From Ectobius pallidus (lineage: Eukaryota > Arthropoda > Insecta > Blattodea > Ectobiidae), in the NCBI GenBank assembly GCA_964059195.1, contig CAXKWD010000001.1, positions 214,714,484-214,778,483 on the forward strand: a stretch of DNA of 64,000 bases, in the 5' to 3' direction. The notes beneath the pieces are model-generated. The model searched no databases and was not told the DNA's origin. It worked only from the letters and a program-made list of their open reading frames with translations. A program made the translations under genes and the position numbers. Below, one piece after another: positions 32,205 to 43,957 of the stretch (position 1 is its first letter; each line of letters starts with the position of its first letter).

Positions 32205-33258
32205 GTTAATGGTAAAATCAGTCCTTTTACAAAATGCCGGAAAATTATTAATGAAACATCCATTCTGCAATTTGATGGTTACCCTTCAGGCATATTTTTA
32301 AAATCCGGAATCCGAGAATTCAATAGCTCCATTAAAAAAAAAATAAACAAAAAAAAAAGCTCTGTAATTTGACTGGTTGCCCTTCAGGCATATTTATTTT
32401 TTTAAAAATGGACTCAGATTGCAGCAAATTTTACAGAAAAAAGTTTCAGGGCCAGACTATAGCGCTGTGCAAGCTTAGGGAAGAGTAGGTCATGTGAGTT
32501 TTTCACCTCAGATTGTTTTCATTGCCATCTTCCATGCCCAATGAACATTTTAATAGATTACAAAAACGGTAGAAATATGTGTAGGAGTTCGTTTAATTGA
32601 CTATAGAATATTTTAATATCAATGTGACATTTTTATACCGAGAAACGTAGAGTACCAAGTTATTCAAGGTTAGTCATAAGAAACGTAACATTTATAGCTA
32701 ACATTTCTCTGTTCTCTAGAAATGACTAAATGTAACCCAAAAATTATAAATATGACCTCATTAAAGTATGTATTTTCTATACAAAAAAGTCCAAATTTAA
32801 AACGTTTAATGACACTAAATTAATTCAATCAGATAGTCATTTTTTAACACTTTACAGGCGATTTACAGTTTTACTTGTAAAGAACTTCTAATGTGTTAAT
32901 GTTTCCAGATACCACTGCAAATGTGAACTGAAAATATTAAAAATATATATACCTATATATATACCTATATATATATAAATATTGGAAATTGTTAAGAACA
33001 AGGAGGAAGAGGTAATTGTACTATTACTTGTTAATGTCCCTTCACATTCATTTCAGTGACAGTAAAACCAAAATATCCGTGACTCTCGGAAAAATTTAAA
33101 TCGACAATTTAGTGCACTTGCTGCATAATTATGCTTTTACCGAATTAAAATTGAAATATGACGTTAAATTACAAATATGACCGAAATATGACCAAGACCA
33201 TGAAAATTACCAAAATATGACTTCATATGCAAAATAAAAAACTGTCCTAATAGAATAA
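32205..33258. other. AT-rich stretch, nothing recognised
   Basis: It contains a (TA)-rich tract near 32942-32980 and ACCTATATATATACCTATAT. No gene is seen. Confidence 0.3.
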
Positions 33259-34891
33259 TAAAATCAGGTAAACTGATGTAACAAAGTGTCAGTATGTTTT
33301 TGTTTAATCAGTTATGACTGCAATTATGATATGCAGAATATGTTTTTTTTTTTAATTGATTTCCAAGTTAAGCTCCAGATTTATTCATTAAGCAGGGCTT
33401 ACCGAAGAAGAAAGGTCTACCATCTCGGCCACCTGGGTCCTTTTAACGGTCTAGTTGGATAAGCGCATGTAAATCAATAGTGTTTTTTGTCAAAGCTACC
33501 TGTATTTCAATTTCCAAGGCCTTATAAGATCACAGTAAAACAATAGGCTATGTTGTCAAGATAACTGATTTTCATTTTTTTATAAATTCTTTCGAATACG
33601 TATATTACCATAAAATAGGCACTAAATTGAGCATTACTCCGAAACAGGTCAACCGATTTTATCCATTATGAATAGACGTCTTCCCATGGACATTATAAAT
33701 GTGTATACCAAGTTTCATAAAAATCCGGTAATGCGTATTTGAGTTACCGCGTCTTTAAAATATACATTAAATTGGGTTTTACTCCGGTACCGGTCTACCG
33801 ATTTGGTCCAATATCAGTAGACGTCTTTCCACGTACATTATAAATGGGTATACAAAATTTCAGGAAAATCCAATAAAGCATATTTGAGTTATCGCGACTT
33901 CTTATATATTAACATAAAAACATTAAATTCGGCATTATTCCGGTACTGGCCAACCGATTTGGTCCAATATCAATAAACGTCTTCCCATGGACATTATAAA
34001 TGCGTATACGAAGTTTCATAAATATCCGATAAAGCGTATTTGAGTTATTGCGCCTTTAAAGTAGACACTAAATTGAGTAGTGTCTACTTTAAAGGCGCAA
34101 TAACTCAAATACGCTTTATCGGATATTTATGAAACTTCGTATACGCATTTATAATGTCCATGGGAAGACGTTTATTGATATTGGACCAAATCGGTTGGCC
34201 AGTACCGGAATAATGCCGAATTTAATGTTTCTATGTTAATATATAAGAAGTCGCGATAACTCAAATATGCTTTATTGGATTTTCCTGAAATTTTGTATGC
34301 CCATTTATAATGTACGTGGAAAGACGTCTACTGATATTGGACCAAATCGGTAGACCGGTACCGGAGTAAAACCCAATTTAATGTATATTTTAAAGACGCG
34401 GTAACTCAAATACGCATTACCGGATTTTTATGAAACTTGGTATACACATTTATAATGTCCATGGGAAGACGTCTATTCATAATGGATAAAATCGGTTGAC
34501 CTGTTTCGGAGTAATGCTCAATTTAGTGCCTATTTTATGGTAATATACGTATTCGAAAGAATTTATAAAAAAATGAAAACAACCGGTCAACAGATTAGGT
34601 TCAAATTCAATAGGGCACTTCTCATGGACGTCATAAATGGGTATACCAAGTTTCATGGAAATCCGATACAATCTATTAAAATAGGCACTAAATTCGGCAT
34701 TACTCCGGTACCGGTGAACCGATCTGGTTCAATTCAATAGGGTTCTTCCCATTGACATTATAAATGTATTTTCCAAGTTTCATGAAAATACGAAAAAGCG
34801 TATTTGAGTTATGGCGCGTACAGACACACGGACGGACAGACATTTTTCGTCCCCACACACAATCTCATAAAGTACCATACTGGCACTTAAC
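33259..34891. repeat. interspersed repeat R1, copy c, with internal amplification
   Basis: Standard R1 start and end. The internal unit (about 150 bp: ACTAAATTGGGCATTACTCC, CAACCGATTTGGTCC, GACGTCTTCCCATGGACATT, GAGTTATCGCG) is repeated three times. The set is then inverted, giving the palindrome described separately. Confidence 0.8.
33569..34579. repeat. 1011-bp near-perfect palindrome (502-bp arms, 7-bp centre)
   Basis: Left arm 33569-34070 and right arm 34078-34579 are reverse complements with only about two mismatches noticed and no net indel. The centre is AATTGAG. Arm junctions read AGTAGACACTA / TAGTGTCTACT. Such identity implies a very recent inverted duplication, or an artefact of assembly or template switching. 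Confidence 0.9.
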
Positions 34892-34983
34892 AAGTGTGCA
34901 ATTCATGTTTAATTTGTGTTTTCGGCGAGAACGGAGTTCAGGATAAAAATGCATGTCATGAACATCCGAACCATACTTATAAC

Positions 34984-35939
34984 TAGGGCCCGGGGGTTTA
35001 GCCACAAAAACATTACATCAGGTTAGTGGTGACTGGGATATAGCCGTATGTAAACACGAGGGAAGGGGTGACTCGCTTTCAGTGGCGCACTTTAATACGA
35101 ACATTCAAGTTCAAGGGCAGTGCAGCTAGTCTAGAGAAATGATAGACACAGCGTCATAGAATAGTTTGCACATTTAATCGTAAATCACAGAAACCAAATA
35201 TATTTCCTAGTAAAACGAACATAAATATACACAACCAATGCTTTAATATTTGTTAACAATATTCACAGTGAAAATTAAAAGGCAATTTATACATTAAGTC
35301 TGTGCATACGCTTTGTTGCAGTGAAGGGCAATATACATTTTGAAGTTTTCAAAAGAAAAATATCTTCTATTTTCCTCCAAAGAAGATCTTTAATGGTAAA
35401 AACTTCTCTCTACGTTTCATGACGTGACGGGGGAATGAGATATTAGTGTTTCCCTTGTGTTGGTACACATCGGTCTTCTGTAGAACCTTCCAGTGAACCT
35501 CGAAAGGTAAAAACAGTAGAAAAATCCTGTATTTTTCTGGAGAATTTTTTTTATATTTCTGCTGCACCTGTAGAAGTATTCCATCTTCAGGTTGACTCTT
35601 ACCTATGAATAATTCCTCCACGAGTCTGTTCGCTTGTGCTATTTACATATTTTGTCTCTCTAGAAGAGTGATACATCTAGACAGTTGCCGAAATTATTTG
35701 CAATGAACTTGATATTACTTAGTAGCTTTTCTAAACAAAAGGCTAAACATTTTCTGGAGCAGCACCCCCACTCATTTTAGCTTGATCCGCCACTGGTTGT
35801 CAAGAACGCACAACACACAACGTCGTCAACAGAACACTAAACTGCCACATGCAGTGCAAGTTGTTTACTAACTCAGAAAGCTTTCTATGCCTTGTGCACC
35901 ACTACCTTGACGAATTATTGGCTAAACCCCCGGGCCCTA
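34984..35939. mobile_element. hAT-type element H5 (956 bp)
   Basis: The termini TAGGGCCCGGGGGTTTAGCC are inverted perfectly at the right end. It has perfect target duplication CTTATAAC (34976-34983, 35940-35947). The 84-codon minus frame at 35367 is not recognisable. A fragment resembling an H3 terminus lies near 35760. Confidence 0.9.
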
Positions 35940-35947
35940 CTTATAAC

Positions 35948-36250
35948 ACAACGCTAAGGAGTTAAGTTTAATTTGCGTTCAACTGGTAGTGATGTATTTA
36001 CTGATTATGTTATTAGAGGGTGCTTATTTTCCGCTAATTAATAGTTATATCTACTGCTGCTTCTTTGTCCTGTATTTAGTTCGCATAGCTTATGATTAAG
36101 CAGGTCAGCGGTTGTAGGTTATCAAGTTATGTGTTTATGTTCTCTCTTTGCTTTGATCTGCATTTAACAATCGCCAAAACAGGCATGGACATTTTGTTTC
36201 CTTGGACCTATTTCATAAAACTCTACAGGTGTGACAAATACGACAATTAT
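35948..36250. other. no feature recognised
   Basis: Nothing supported on either strand. Confidence 0.25.
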
Positions 36251-36258
36251 GTAAAGTC

Positions 36259-36910
36259 CACTGCCTTCTAAACTGTATTACTCGTGTATACACTGCCTGT
36301 CCTATACGGCTAATTTTGCGTACTCGGCGACATTACAGATGGCAGCACCTTTCACACCCAGATTGCTTCTTGTTTTTTGCTACGACATTGTTGATTATGT
36401 AAAATTCTCTTGGGAAATATTCCCTAAAGATGTTCTCAAAGCATAAACTGAATGTTTAAACTTGTATTATTCTAGGTAGGCTACCGGTACTTAATTGCTA
36501 TGAATAAAATTTTGTAAAATAATAATTATAAAATTTAGTATCAATGCGTCTAATTAATATATATTTATTTTAATTACTGCTCCAAAATTACATTTCAAGG
36601 TAAGTGTCATATACTGGAATAATATTATGTTCTAAACAAATAACACAAGTATCTGTGTCTGTTTAATGCTTATTTTGACGCGGCAAACGCATAGAAGCAA
36701 TGTACAATACGGTAATGTATAGGGCACTGCCTTCTAGACTCTATTACTCGTGTATTCTCGAGACGGCGGTTGTATAGGTGGCGGTGATTGCTGCAATCTG
36801 GGTGTGAACTGTGTCGCCTCTACTGGAGAAATTAGGCAATTGAGCAATTCTCTAAACTCCATGTTAAAATAAAGCATAGGACAGGCAGTGTAATTCTCGA
36901 GACGGCGGTG
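36259..36910. mobile_element. element X, copy 2 (652 bp)
   Basis: It starts CACTGCCTTCTAAACTG and ends GACGGCGGTG. The first and last 10 bases are inverted with two mismatches. It has perfect 8-bp duplication GTAAAGTC (36251-36258, 36911-36918). Relative to copy 1 it has an extra segment near 36400-36440 and a GGCTA insertion at 36480. Confidence 0.8.
36734..36862 (-). CDS. 42-codon Pro/Gln-rich ORF inside element X copy 2
   Basis: It has the same peptide as the ORF at 24136-24264 and differs by one synonymous base. A protein role is not established. Confidence 0.3.
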   Translation of the reverse strand: MEFRELLNCLISPVEATQFTPRLQQSPPPIQPPSREYTSNRV

Positions 36911-37030
36911 GTAAAGTCTGACAAATTTGTCAATATGTCATGACAACTGTATTTTTCATAAATATTACAACTTTTCCTTACATTACAGGCAAATTAATGT
37001 ATATTAATGTATACTGTATAACGTTTATTG

Positions 37031-37103
37031 CCAGGCTTAGCTCAGTTGGTAGAGCATTGGCGCGAATAGCTAAAGGTGCTGGGTTCGAGTCCCAGTGCCG
37101 AAG
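37031..37103 (+). tRNA. tRNA-like unit, copy 3 (decayed)
   Basis: The A box TAGCTCAGTTGG and B box GGTTCGAGTCC are intact. The acceptor stem is damaged (CCAGGCT against TGCCGAA). The downstream tail to about 37170 matches the right arm at 31871-31932 in order. This copy shows that the tail belongs to the repeat unit. Confidence 0.5.
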
Positions 37104-37170
37104 GAATTTTTCTCCTATAATAATCTCATGCAATGTCCAAAGAGGCAATAATCTGTGGCTCATGAATACT

Positions 37171-37810
37171 TATATCTAAAAGAACCCTCTTCATAAACGC
37201 GACAATTTTATTTAAAACCTAAATATTCCTTTAGTACACTGTAGGTAGCTCTCATATAGGCCTACGTGTGCTATAATCGATCTCAATATCGAATATGATA
37301 CCTAAGCAATCGCTTATTACTATAGAAAATAAGCTGAATTATATTTATCTTTGAATGCAAAGACATTGAAATTGAAAGTTAGGTTAATCCGTTGCCTAAA
37401 AACCCTGCGTGGTCTCATGTCTATTTCTTAATCATTTTCATTACTACCAATATCACTAGTAATTTACTAGTGTTAATTTTTAACAAGACAATTTAGCAAC
37501 TTTATTAACAAGAAATTTTAAATCACAAAAAGAATTAAAATAATAATAATAATAATAATAACAATAAATAAAAAAAGTTTGCCAAGTTATGCCACACATT
37601 TACATAACCTATTGACTTAGCCTAGGCTTACATATGAAAGATTGCCTGTCACTTCTTTAATGATAATTCTAATTTTTTTTTTAAATTTGTAAACATGTCA
37701 ACAAAAATTAATGTTTTATAAATGGTAGGTATCCTAAGATTTGACAAATTTTTCAGACCTGTACACTCAGAAGTTTTGAGAAACAAAAATTATTGCAATT
37801 TAAAAAGTAT
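37171..37810. other. AT-rich stretch, nothing recognised
   Basis: A short (TAA)n run is near 37540. There is no gene. Confidence 0.25.
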
Positions 37811-37984
37811 GTGATCGTTAATTCGTCGTTACTCCGTTAGCGTCAACCGACTTCCTCCAAAATTAATAGTTTCATGAAAATATGGCAAAGCGTATTCGAG
37901 CTTCGCGTATACAGACACACGGTCGGACAGACATTTTTTCCGTTCAACAAATAATCTTAGAAAGTATAATTTGGCACTTAATAA
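37811..37984. repeat. R1 tail fragment directly followed by R1 copy d
   Basis: CGTTACTCCGTTAGCGTCAA through a CGGTCGGACAGACATTTT tail ends GGCACTTAATA. The next base starts the 5-prime motif of a new R1 copy, so copies are joined head to tail. Confidence 0.6.
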
Positions 37985-38845
37985 AATCAGGTAAACTGAT
38001 GTAAAAAAGTGCCAGTATGTTTTTGTTTAATCAGTTATGACTGCAATTATGATATGCAGAATATGTTTTCTTTTTAAATTGATTTCCAAGTTAAGCTCCA
38101 GATTTATTCATTAAGCAGGGCTTACGGAAGAAGAAAGGTCTACCATCTCGGCCACCTGGGTCATTTTAACGGTCTAGTTGGATAAGCGCATGTAAAACAA
38201 TAGTGTTTTTTGTCATAGCTACCTGTATTTTAATTTCCAAGGCCTTATAAGATCACAGTAAAACAATAGGCTATGTTGTCAAGATAACTGATTTTCATGT
38301 TTTTTTATAAATTCTTTCGAATACGTATATTGCCATAAAATAGGCACTAAATTGAGCATTACTCCGAAACAGATCAACCGATTTTATCCATTATGAATAG
38401 ACGTCTTCCCATGGACATTGTAAATGTGTATACCAAGTTTCATAAAAATCCGGTAAAGCGTATTTGAGTTACCGCGTCTTTAAAATATACACTAAATTGG
38501 GTTTTACTCCGGCACCGGTCAACAGATTAGGTTCAAATTCAATAGGGCACTTCTCATGGACGTCATAAATGAGTATACCAAGTTTCATGGAAATCCGTTA
38601 CAGCGTTAAAATAGGCACTAAATTGGGCATTACTCCGGTACCGGTGAACCGATTTGGTTCAATATCAATAGGGTTCTTCCCATCGACATTATGAATGTTT
38701 ATACCAACTTTCATGAAAATCCGAAAAAGCGTACTTGAGTTATGGTGCGTACAGACGCACGGACAGACGGACGGACGGACAGACAGACGGACAGATATTT
38801 TTTCGTCCCCCACACAATCTCATAAAGTACCATACTGGCACTTAA
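37981..38845. repeat. interspersed repeat R1, copy d
   Basis: It shares with copy c the AATAGGCTATGTTGTC variant and the CTCGGCCACCTGGG tRNA-like remnant, so c and d are close relatives. It ends with ACGGACGGACGGACAGACAG and CATACTGGCACTTAATAAAG. Confidence 0.75.
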
Positions 38846-38933
38846 TAAAGAATACAGTATTATACAGTCTTCAATGTCGGTACAGTATGATAGCCTACTT
38901 GAATTCATTAATCAATTAATAATTATAACTTTA

Positions 38934-39093
38934 AATTCAATAACTTTCGTCCTATGGACGTTATAAATGCGTATACCAAGTTTCATGAAAATCCGATAAA
39001 GATTATTCGAGTTACCGCGCGTACAGACAGACCGACATTTTCCCCGTCCATCATACAATCTTAGAAAATAGGCCTACCACTCTGGCACTTAAT
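38934..39093. repeat. R1 3-prime fragment, copy e
   Basis: GGACGTTATAAATGCG through CAGACAGACCGACATTTTCC to CTCTGGCACTTAATAA. It carries TAGGCCTA at 39069 where other copies have TA. Confidence 0.7.
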
Positions 39094-39288
39094 AATTTAA
39101 ACATTAAATACTTTTTACTAAGTGTATGACTCACCATTGCAGAAGCGTAGGTTTGAGTCCTGCTTCAGTCCAATATACAGTGCCTCCAAACATTCTTATT
39201 CGTGTGCTTCCTCCATTGCCAAGATTAGATGATGAGACGTCTACTGTAAGAAAGAAGAACAATGCATTACGCTGTTTTGAATTGAAAT

Positions 39289-40139
39289 AAAATCAGGTAA
39301 ACTGATGTAACAAAGTGCCAGAATGCTTTTGTTTAATCAGTGATAACTGGAATTATGATATGCAGAAAATATGTTATTTTTGTAATCTATCTCCGAGTTA
39401 AGCTCTATAGATCGATTCATTAAGCAGGGCTTACGAAAGAACAAAGGTGTAGTTTGATAAGCATATGTGGGTAGTGGGTAGTGTTATTTGTCAAAGCTAT
39501 CTGTATTGCAACTTCCAAAGCCGTAAAACACTGTAAAACGATATGTTATCATGAGAACTGATTTGATAAATTCTAAAATATAGCCATAAAATGTCCGCCG
39601 GTGTGGTCTTGTGGTTAGCGTAGCTGACTACAGATCCGTCGGCCCGGGTTCGATTCCCGGTACCTCCTCGGATTTTTCTCAGGTAGGGAGGTCTGGTAGG
39701 GGTGCACTCAGCCTCGTGATTCAAAATTGACGAGCTACTTGATAGAGAAGTAGCGGCTCCGGTCAAGAAAACCACCATTAACGGCCGTGGGTATCGGCAT
39801 GCTGACCACATGCCCCCAATCCTGCCATCTGCCTACGGGAGATGACGCAGCGGTCGGGTGGTAGGCCAAGGCCCTCCAGGGATGTAGCGCCACGGAGTTT
39901 AGTTTAGTTTAGCCATAAAATAGGCACCAAATTGGGCATTACTCCGATACCGGTCAACCGATTTGGTCCAATATCAACAGGCTTCTTTCCATGGACGTTA
40001 TAAATGTGTTACACCACGTTTAATGAAAATCCGATAAAGCGTATTTGAGATATCGCGCGTACAGACACACGGACTGACGGAGAGACATTTTCCCGTCCCC
40101 CACACAATCTCATAAAGTACCATTCTGGCACTTAATAAT
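39289..40139. repeat. interspersed repeat R1, copy f, split by a SINE
   Basis: R1 sequence stops at 39592 and resumes at 39922 after a SINE. It ends CATTCTGGCACTTAATAA. Confidence 0.8.
39593..39909 (+). mobile_element. tRNA-derived SINE-A with 12-bp target duplication
   Basis: The head carries a pol III A-box-like GTGTGGTCTTGTGGTTAGCG and B box GGGTTCGATTCCCGG. The 317-bp body ends CCACGGAGTTTAGTTTAGTTT. The duplication TAGCCATAAAAT lies at 39581-39592 and 39910-39921. It is inserted in R1 copy f. A 5-prime-truncated inverted copy is at 44264-44432. Confidence 0.9.
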
Positions 40140-40270
40140 TAGGTATATGATAATTTGGAAGTATGATATTTTTCGAGTGCGTTGTATGGTCTATTTGCAG
40201 TGACCTGATAACATCCTTGCGCTGGGGTATAGCATAGCTAAGTGGATAAGGCTAAAGCAAGATACACTGA

Positions 40271-40750
40271 TAATAGTATATTGCGATACAAGTGCCGAAA
40301 TAGGTGCATACGGATCGAGGAAAGAGTTTTTTTTTTCCAATTTCCGAGATCCGTTATGCGCTTACGGCAGGAGTATTGCACGCTATTTTTTGCACGATGA
40401 TTAGGCCTATTTATATCAGTTTAATTATATCAATTAAGATATTAGCTGAAAATATTATGTATATACCTTATTGAAGATAGATGTTATATTTCAGAAAGTG
40501 ATTCGCATGTGTTTGTTGTTATGGTAACCGAATATTTGTCCTGTTAAAGTCGCCACAAAGAGGGGGCCTTGGTTCCGGTCTTCCATAAAGGCTTGTATTA
40601 TGACGGTTTTACTTACGGCACTTGTGCTTTTTGTAATTTTTACCGCACGGAGATTTCTTTTGTTTTCATAGCATCCAGATTGCATTCAAGTTACGATCCA
40701 CGGCAACAATATTCGTAAGTACAGCTAATTAGTTACGTCGTGCAAAAAAA
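40271..40750. repeat. repeat R3, copy 2
   Basis: Matches 30801-31278 along its length. It carries TAGGCCTA at 40402 in place of the TA seen in both other copies. Confidence 0.8.
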
Positions 40751-42186
40751 GAGTTTAAGGATTTTATGACAGACTATTTCCCGAATGGGTGCTCACTTAA
40801 GTAGACAAGTGTACAGTGGTTAATCTGTTTTATGCACGTGTGCTGGACCGGTGTGATGCAGGTATTACGGACGCAGATCCTGAGGATACAGAATCTATTA
40901 ACTGAAACCCGGTCTTACTGTGCTTCGGGCCTTCATCCCTGACATGTGCAATCTTCCGCATCATTTTAACATTCATAATGTGTGGGACTGAAATATCGCC
41001 AATATGTCCGCAGGGCTTTATTAAACAATAAATTACTTTTCCGTTTGTAATTTCAATTCAGCGAAAAAAAAGCACACAAGTCCCTCCCAAACACGCGTAA
41101 CTATACAATGGGCTCAAACTGATGTAGGGTCAATTTCCTCCATTTCAATTTTTTTTATCATTTATTTTGTTACCCTTGCAAGTGGGTCAACAACCCGGTG
41201 GCAGTGTTGCAATTGATACCAGCCATACACATATACATACAATGACGCACTATACATACAATTACAGATCATCCATTTCATAAAATATGGGAATTTTTCC
41301 CTCAAAGAGAGATGTTATAAAACTAGTGTAATTGGGAAGCCTAATAAAAGTCTAAAACCTAGAGTTCACTGAATATTCTGGAATTACGTGTATTTGAAGT
41401 TGTTTCATGTGTAAAATTTGTTGATTACTTACTTATTGCGTTGTAGTTAATTTTTTTTTGGCATTTAGGCTATAGCATGATTTTAACACTCATTAAAACT
41501 AAGTAGTCAAGAGTAATCAGCTATGTCCTGTTTAATTTGAGAAAATATACACCTTAAGGTGCAATCTGGTATAAGATTAACTTCGAAAACTATGTGTGGT
41601 TAATTACTGCGTATAGTAGCAAAAAGTGACTTTTTGTCCCACCCGTAATGGTGATAGTTTTGCTAAATATTATTTTAAGAGTTAAATAAATGTTCTGACA
41701 ATCTTGAAACTGTGTATAATTTTTATTGAATCCCTCATACCTTCATTAATAACAACAATAAGGCACTAACATTAATAGCAGAACAGCATATGAACTTCTG
41801 TATTGCATCATTAAAATCATTGTCCAAATTATGTCCCGCCCGTAATAGATTTTGAAAAACAAATTTTAAATATTTAAAATGAATTTTAAATAATGCTTTC
41901 CATATTATAGTATGAAGGAGAAGGCATGGTAGATTTTATAGAATGTCCAGAACCAGTTCTAATTCATTATTTATGACAAGTAATGAATCAAAATAGTTAT
42001 CCTAATATGCTAGAATGTCCTACCCGTAATTATGAAATGGCTGACATTATAAATATCACAACAGCTTTCTACATACCAATACACTATCAATATAAGTATT
42101 AATAATTTTGAAAAAATCTTTGTCCACTCAAAACTACAGCATATAAAAATATTTACAAACTTAACTACATAAAATATACATTCTTG
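40751..42186. other. long AT-rich stretch, possibly the 3-prime region of a LINE
   Basis: I see no gene. Because the minus-strand LINE remnant at 42187 stops there, part of this stretch (about 42050-42186) may be its untranslated tail. Phrases like GTCCCRCCCGTAAT recur at about 41640, 41830 and 42020, which suggests an unrecognised repeat. Confidence 0.3.
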
Positions 42187-42512
42187 TCATTCCCTATTCA
42201 ATGCATTTTTAAAACTTTTGGCGTTAGCAGGAAACGTTTCGAAGGTTTCTACAGGTAAGTCATTCCAACCCTGAATCTCTCTATTTAAAAAGAAAATTTG
42301 GAAATATTTGTTCTCTGAGGTCTACCCCTGATTTTGTGTTTGTGATCTTTCCTACTTTTGGAATCTGGTTCTTTAATTTTGCTGTGAAGTTCTTCCCATG
42401 CCGGTTCTTTCGTGTATACATAATACGTACATTTTAATCTATTTATTTTCCTTCTAGATTCTAAATGTTTCAACCCTAGTGTTTTTAATATAGCCCTATC
42501 CGTACTGTAGGT
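42187..42512 (-). pseudogene. CR1/jockey-group LINE reverse transcriptase, C-terminal fragment with frameshift
   Basis: The minus strand reads YSTDRAILKTLGLKHLESRR in one frame. Near 42290 it continues after a one-base shift as FFLNREIQGWNDLPVETF and then AKSFKNALNRE and stop. The order (RR after a Leu-rich helix, then NRxxxxWNxLP, then SFKxxL) is the classic C-terminal tail of insect non-LTR polymerases. No catalytic residues remain; it is a dead 5-prime-truncated copy. Confidence 0.7.
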
Positions 42513-42708
42513 GCAGGAAGTATTGTGATCAGTCTCGAAATTCTTCTGGGAGAAGTGAGCTGGATTGGGAAAAACTGCTTGATTTACAGAAAAAGACTGG
42601 ATATACTAGAACAGATGGGGGGGGGGGCAATAGAAAAATTAGAAAATGGAATATTTTATGGATATTCCATAATATTCCATTTCCATAATTATGTATTCCA
42701 TAATATAG

Positions 42709-43051
42709 TTCGATAAGCATATGTGAAATAATATGTGGGTAGTGTTATTTGGCATAGCTACCTGTACTGCAACTTCCAAAGCCGTATATGAACACAGTAA
42801 AACAATATGTCATGAGAACTGATATGCACTTGATAAATTCTTTCTAATATATTACCATAAAATAGTCAACCGTTTTCGTCCATTATCAATAGGCTGCTTC
42901 CCATGGACGTTATAAGTGCGTATACCAAGTTTCATGAAAATCCGATAAAGCGTATTTGAGTTATCGCGCCTACACACACACGGACAGGCAAACAGACAGA
43001 TGGACAGACATTTTTCCGTCATTTTTCATAAAGTACCATTCTGGCATTTAA
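42709..43051. repeat. R1 3-prime portion, copy g
   Basis: It begins within R1 at GTTCGATAAGCATATGTG and ends CATTCTGGCATTTAATGA. It lacks the 5-prime third of the element. The text ACACACACACGGACAGGC lies in the tail. Confidence 0.7.
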
Positions 43052-43535
43052 TGATAATAAAAAAATTCTCTTAAGAGCCGAAAAAGTAAAAAATGTCCTG
43101 TCAAACACGTTTAAAAAGGCTGCATTCAACGTAAGACATGCGAATACGAAAGCAGCTAAGTTTATAGCTAGGACAAATCCTAGCCCTAAAGGACGAGTGG
43201 TTTCACAACACAAACAGGTGGCTGGTACATGTACCATCCTTCCACCCAGGTGCGAACGGCGACAAATCAGAGGACAGTTGGATTATCAGCTGCACATTAA
43301 TCTCCCGTGCGGGGAGCGAGCTTAGCCTGTGACGCAAGCAGCTGGGGCGAAGTAGCCAAGAAATAAATGAAGTGCCTGCTTTCAACAGCAATGAGTTGCT
43401 ACAGCAGAGGAAATAAATCACTTCTTCAATAACGAATTAATGAGTATGAAATGCGAAGTAATAAATTCAGCCATATGTCAAAAGATATTTGACTGCTGGA
43501 AAGAAAAAAAAAAGCTAAAACGAAACAAAGCTGGA
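43052..43535. other. unique GC-balanced stretch with clustered E-boxes
   Basis: CAGGTG occurs at about 43215 and 43249, and CAGCTG at about 43288 and 43339, within an otherwise unique region. No coding frame is recognised. An enhancer is possible but unproven. Confidence 0.25.
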
Positions 43536-43543
43536 CAAAGCTT

Positions 43544-43957
43544 TGGGGATGAGCAACGATAGTGAAAACATCGATGTTAAAATCGGCTGTAACCATCGAT
43601 GTGATGATAATATCGACTGAAAACCTTGATGTATTTTGACGGAAAACACCGATGTATATTTTTTTTAAAGTCATGGTTCCAGAAAATTAAACAAAATTCA
43701 TAAATAAACTGAAATATTACCATAAAAACTATAGATATAAAAAATCGATATTTTGGTAAATTAGGCTGCTATAAATAAAATTATATCTTAGAATAAAAGT
43801 AGGCCTATTAATCTTACTTAAGTAGCCTACTGTAAATGTTTAAAAACTTCGATATCGGGGAGAAACATCGATGTAGCAAAAACATCGCTTGTTTTTCATC
43901 GATGTAGAAAACATCGATCATCGACATGAAAACATCGGCCATCGATTTTCAACCCTA
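43544..43957. mobile_element. hAT-type element H7 (414 bp) with CATCGATG subterminal repeats
   Basis: The ends TGGGGATGAGCAACGAT and the inverse of TAGGGTTGAAAATCGAT. It has perfect 8-bp duplication CAAAGCTT (43536-43543, 43958-43965). Many copies of ATCGATG or close variants lie in the outer 100 bp on both sides, as expected of transposase binding sites. Confidence 0.85.

Noticed and set aside
35367..35621. 84-codon ORF inside hAT H5
   Set aside because: No similarity to a BED finger or hAT dimerisation domain can be seen; AT-rich chance frame.
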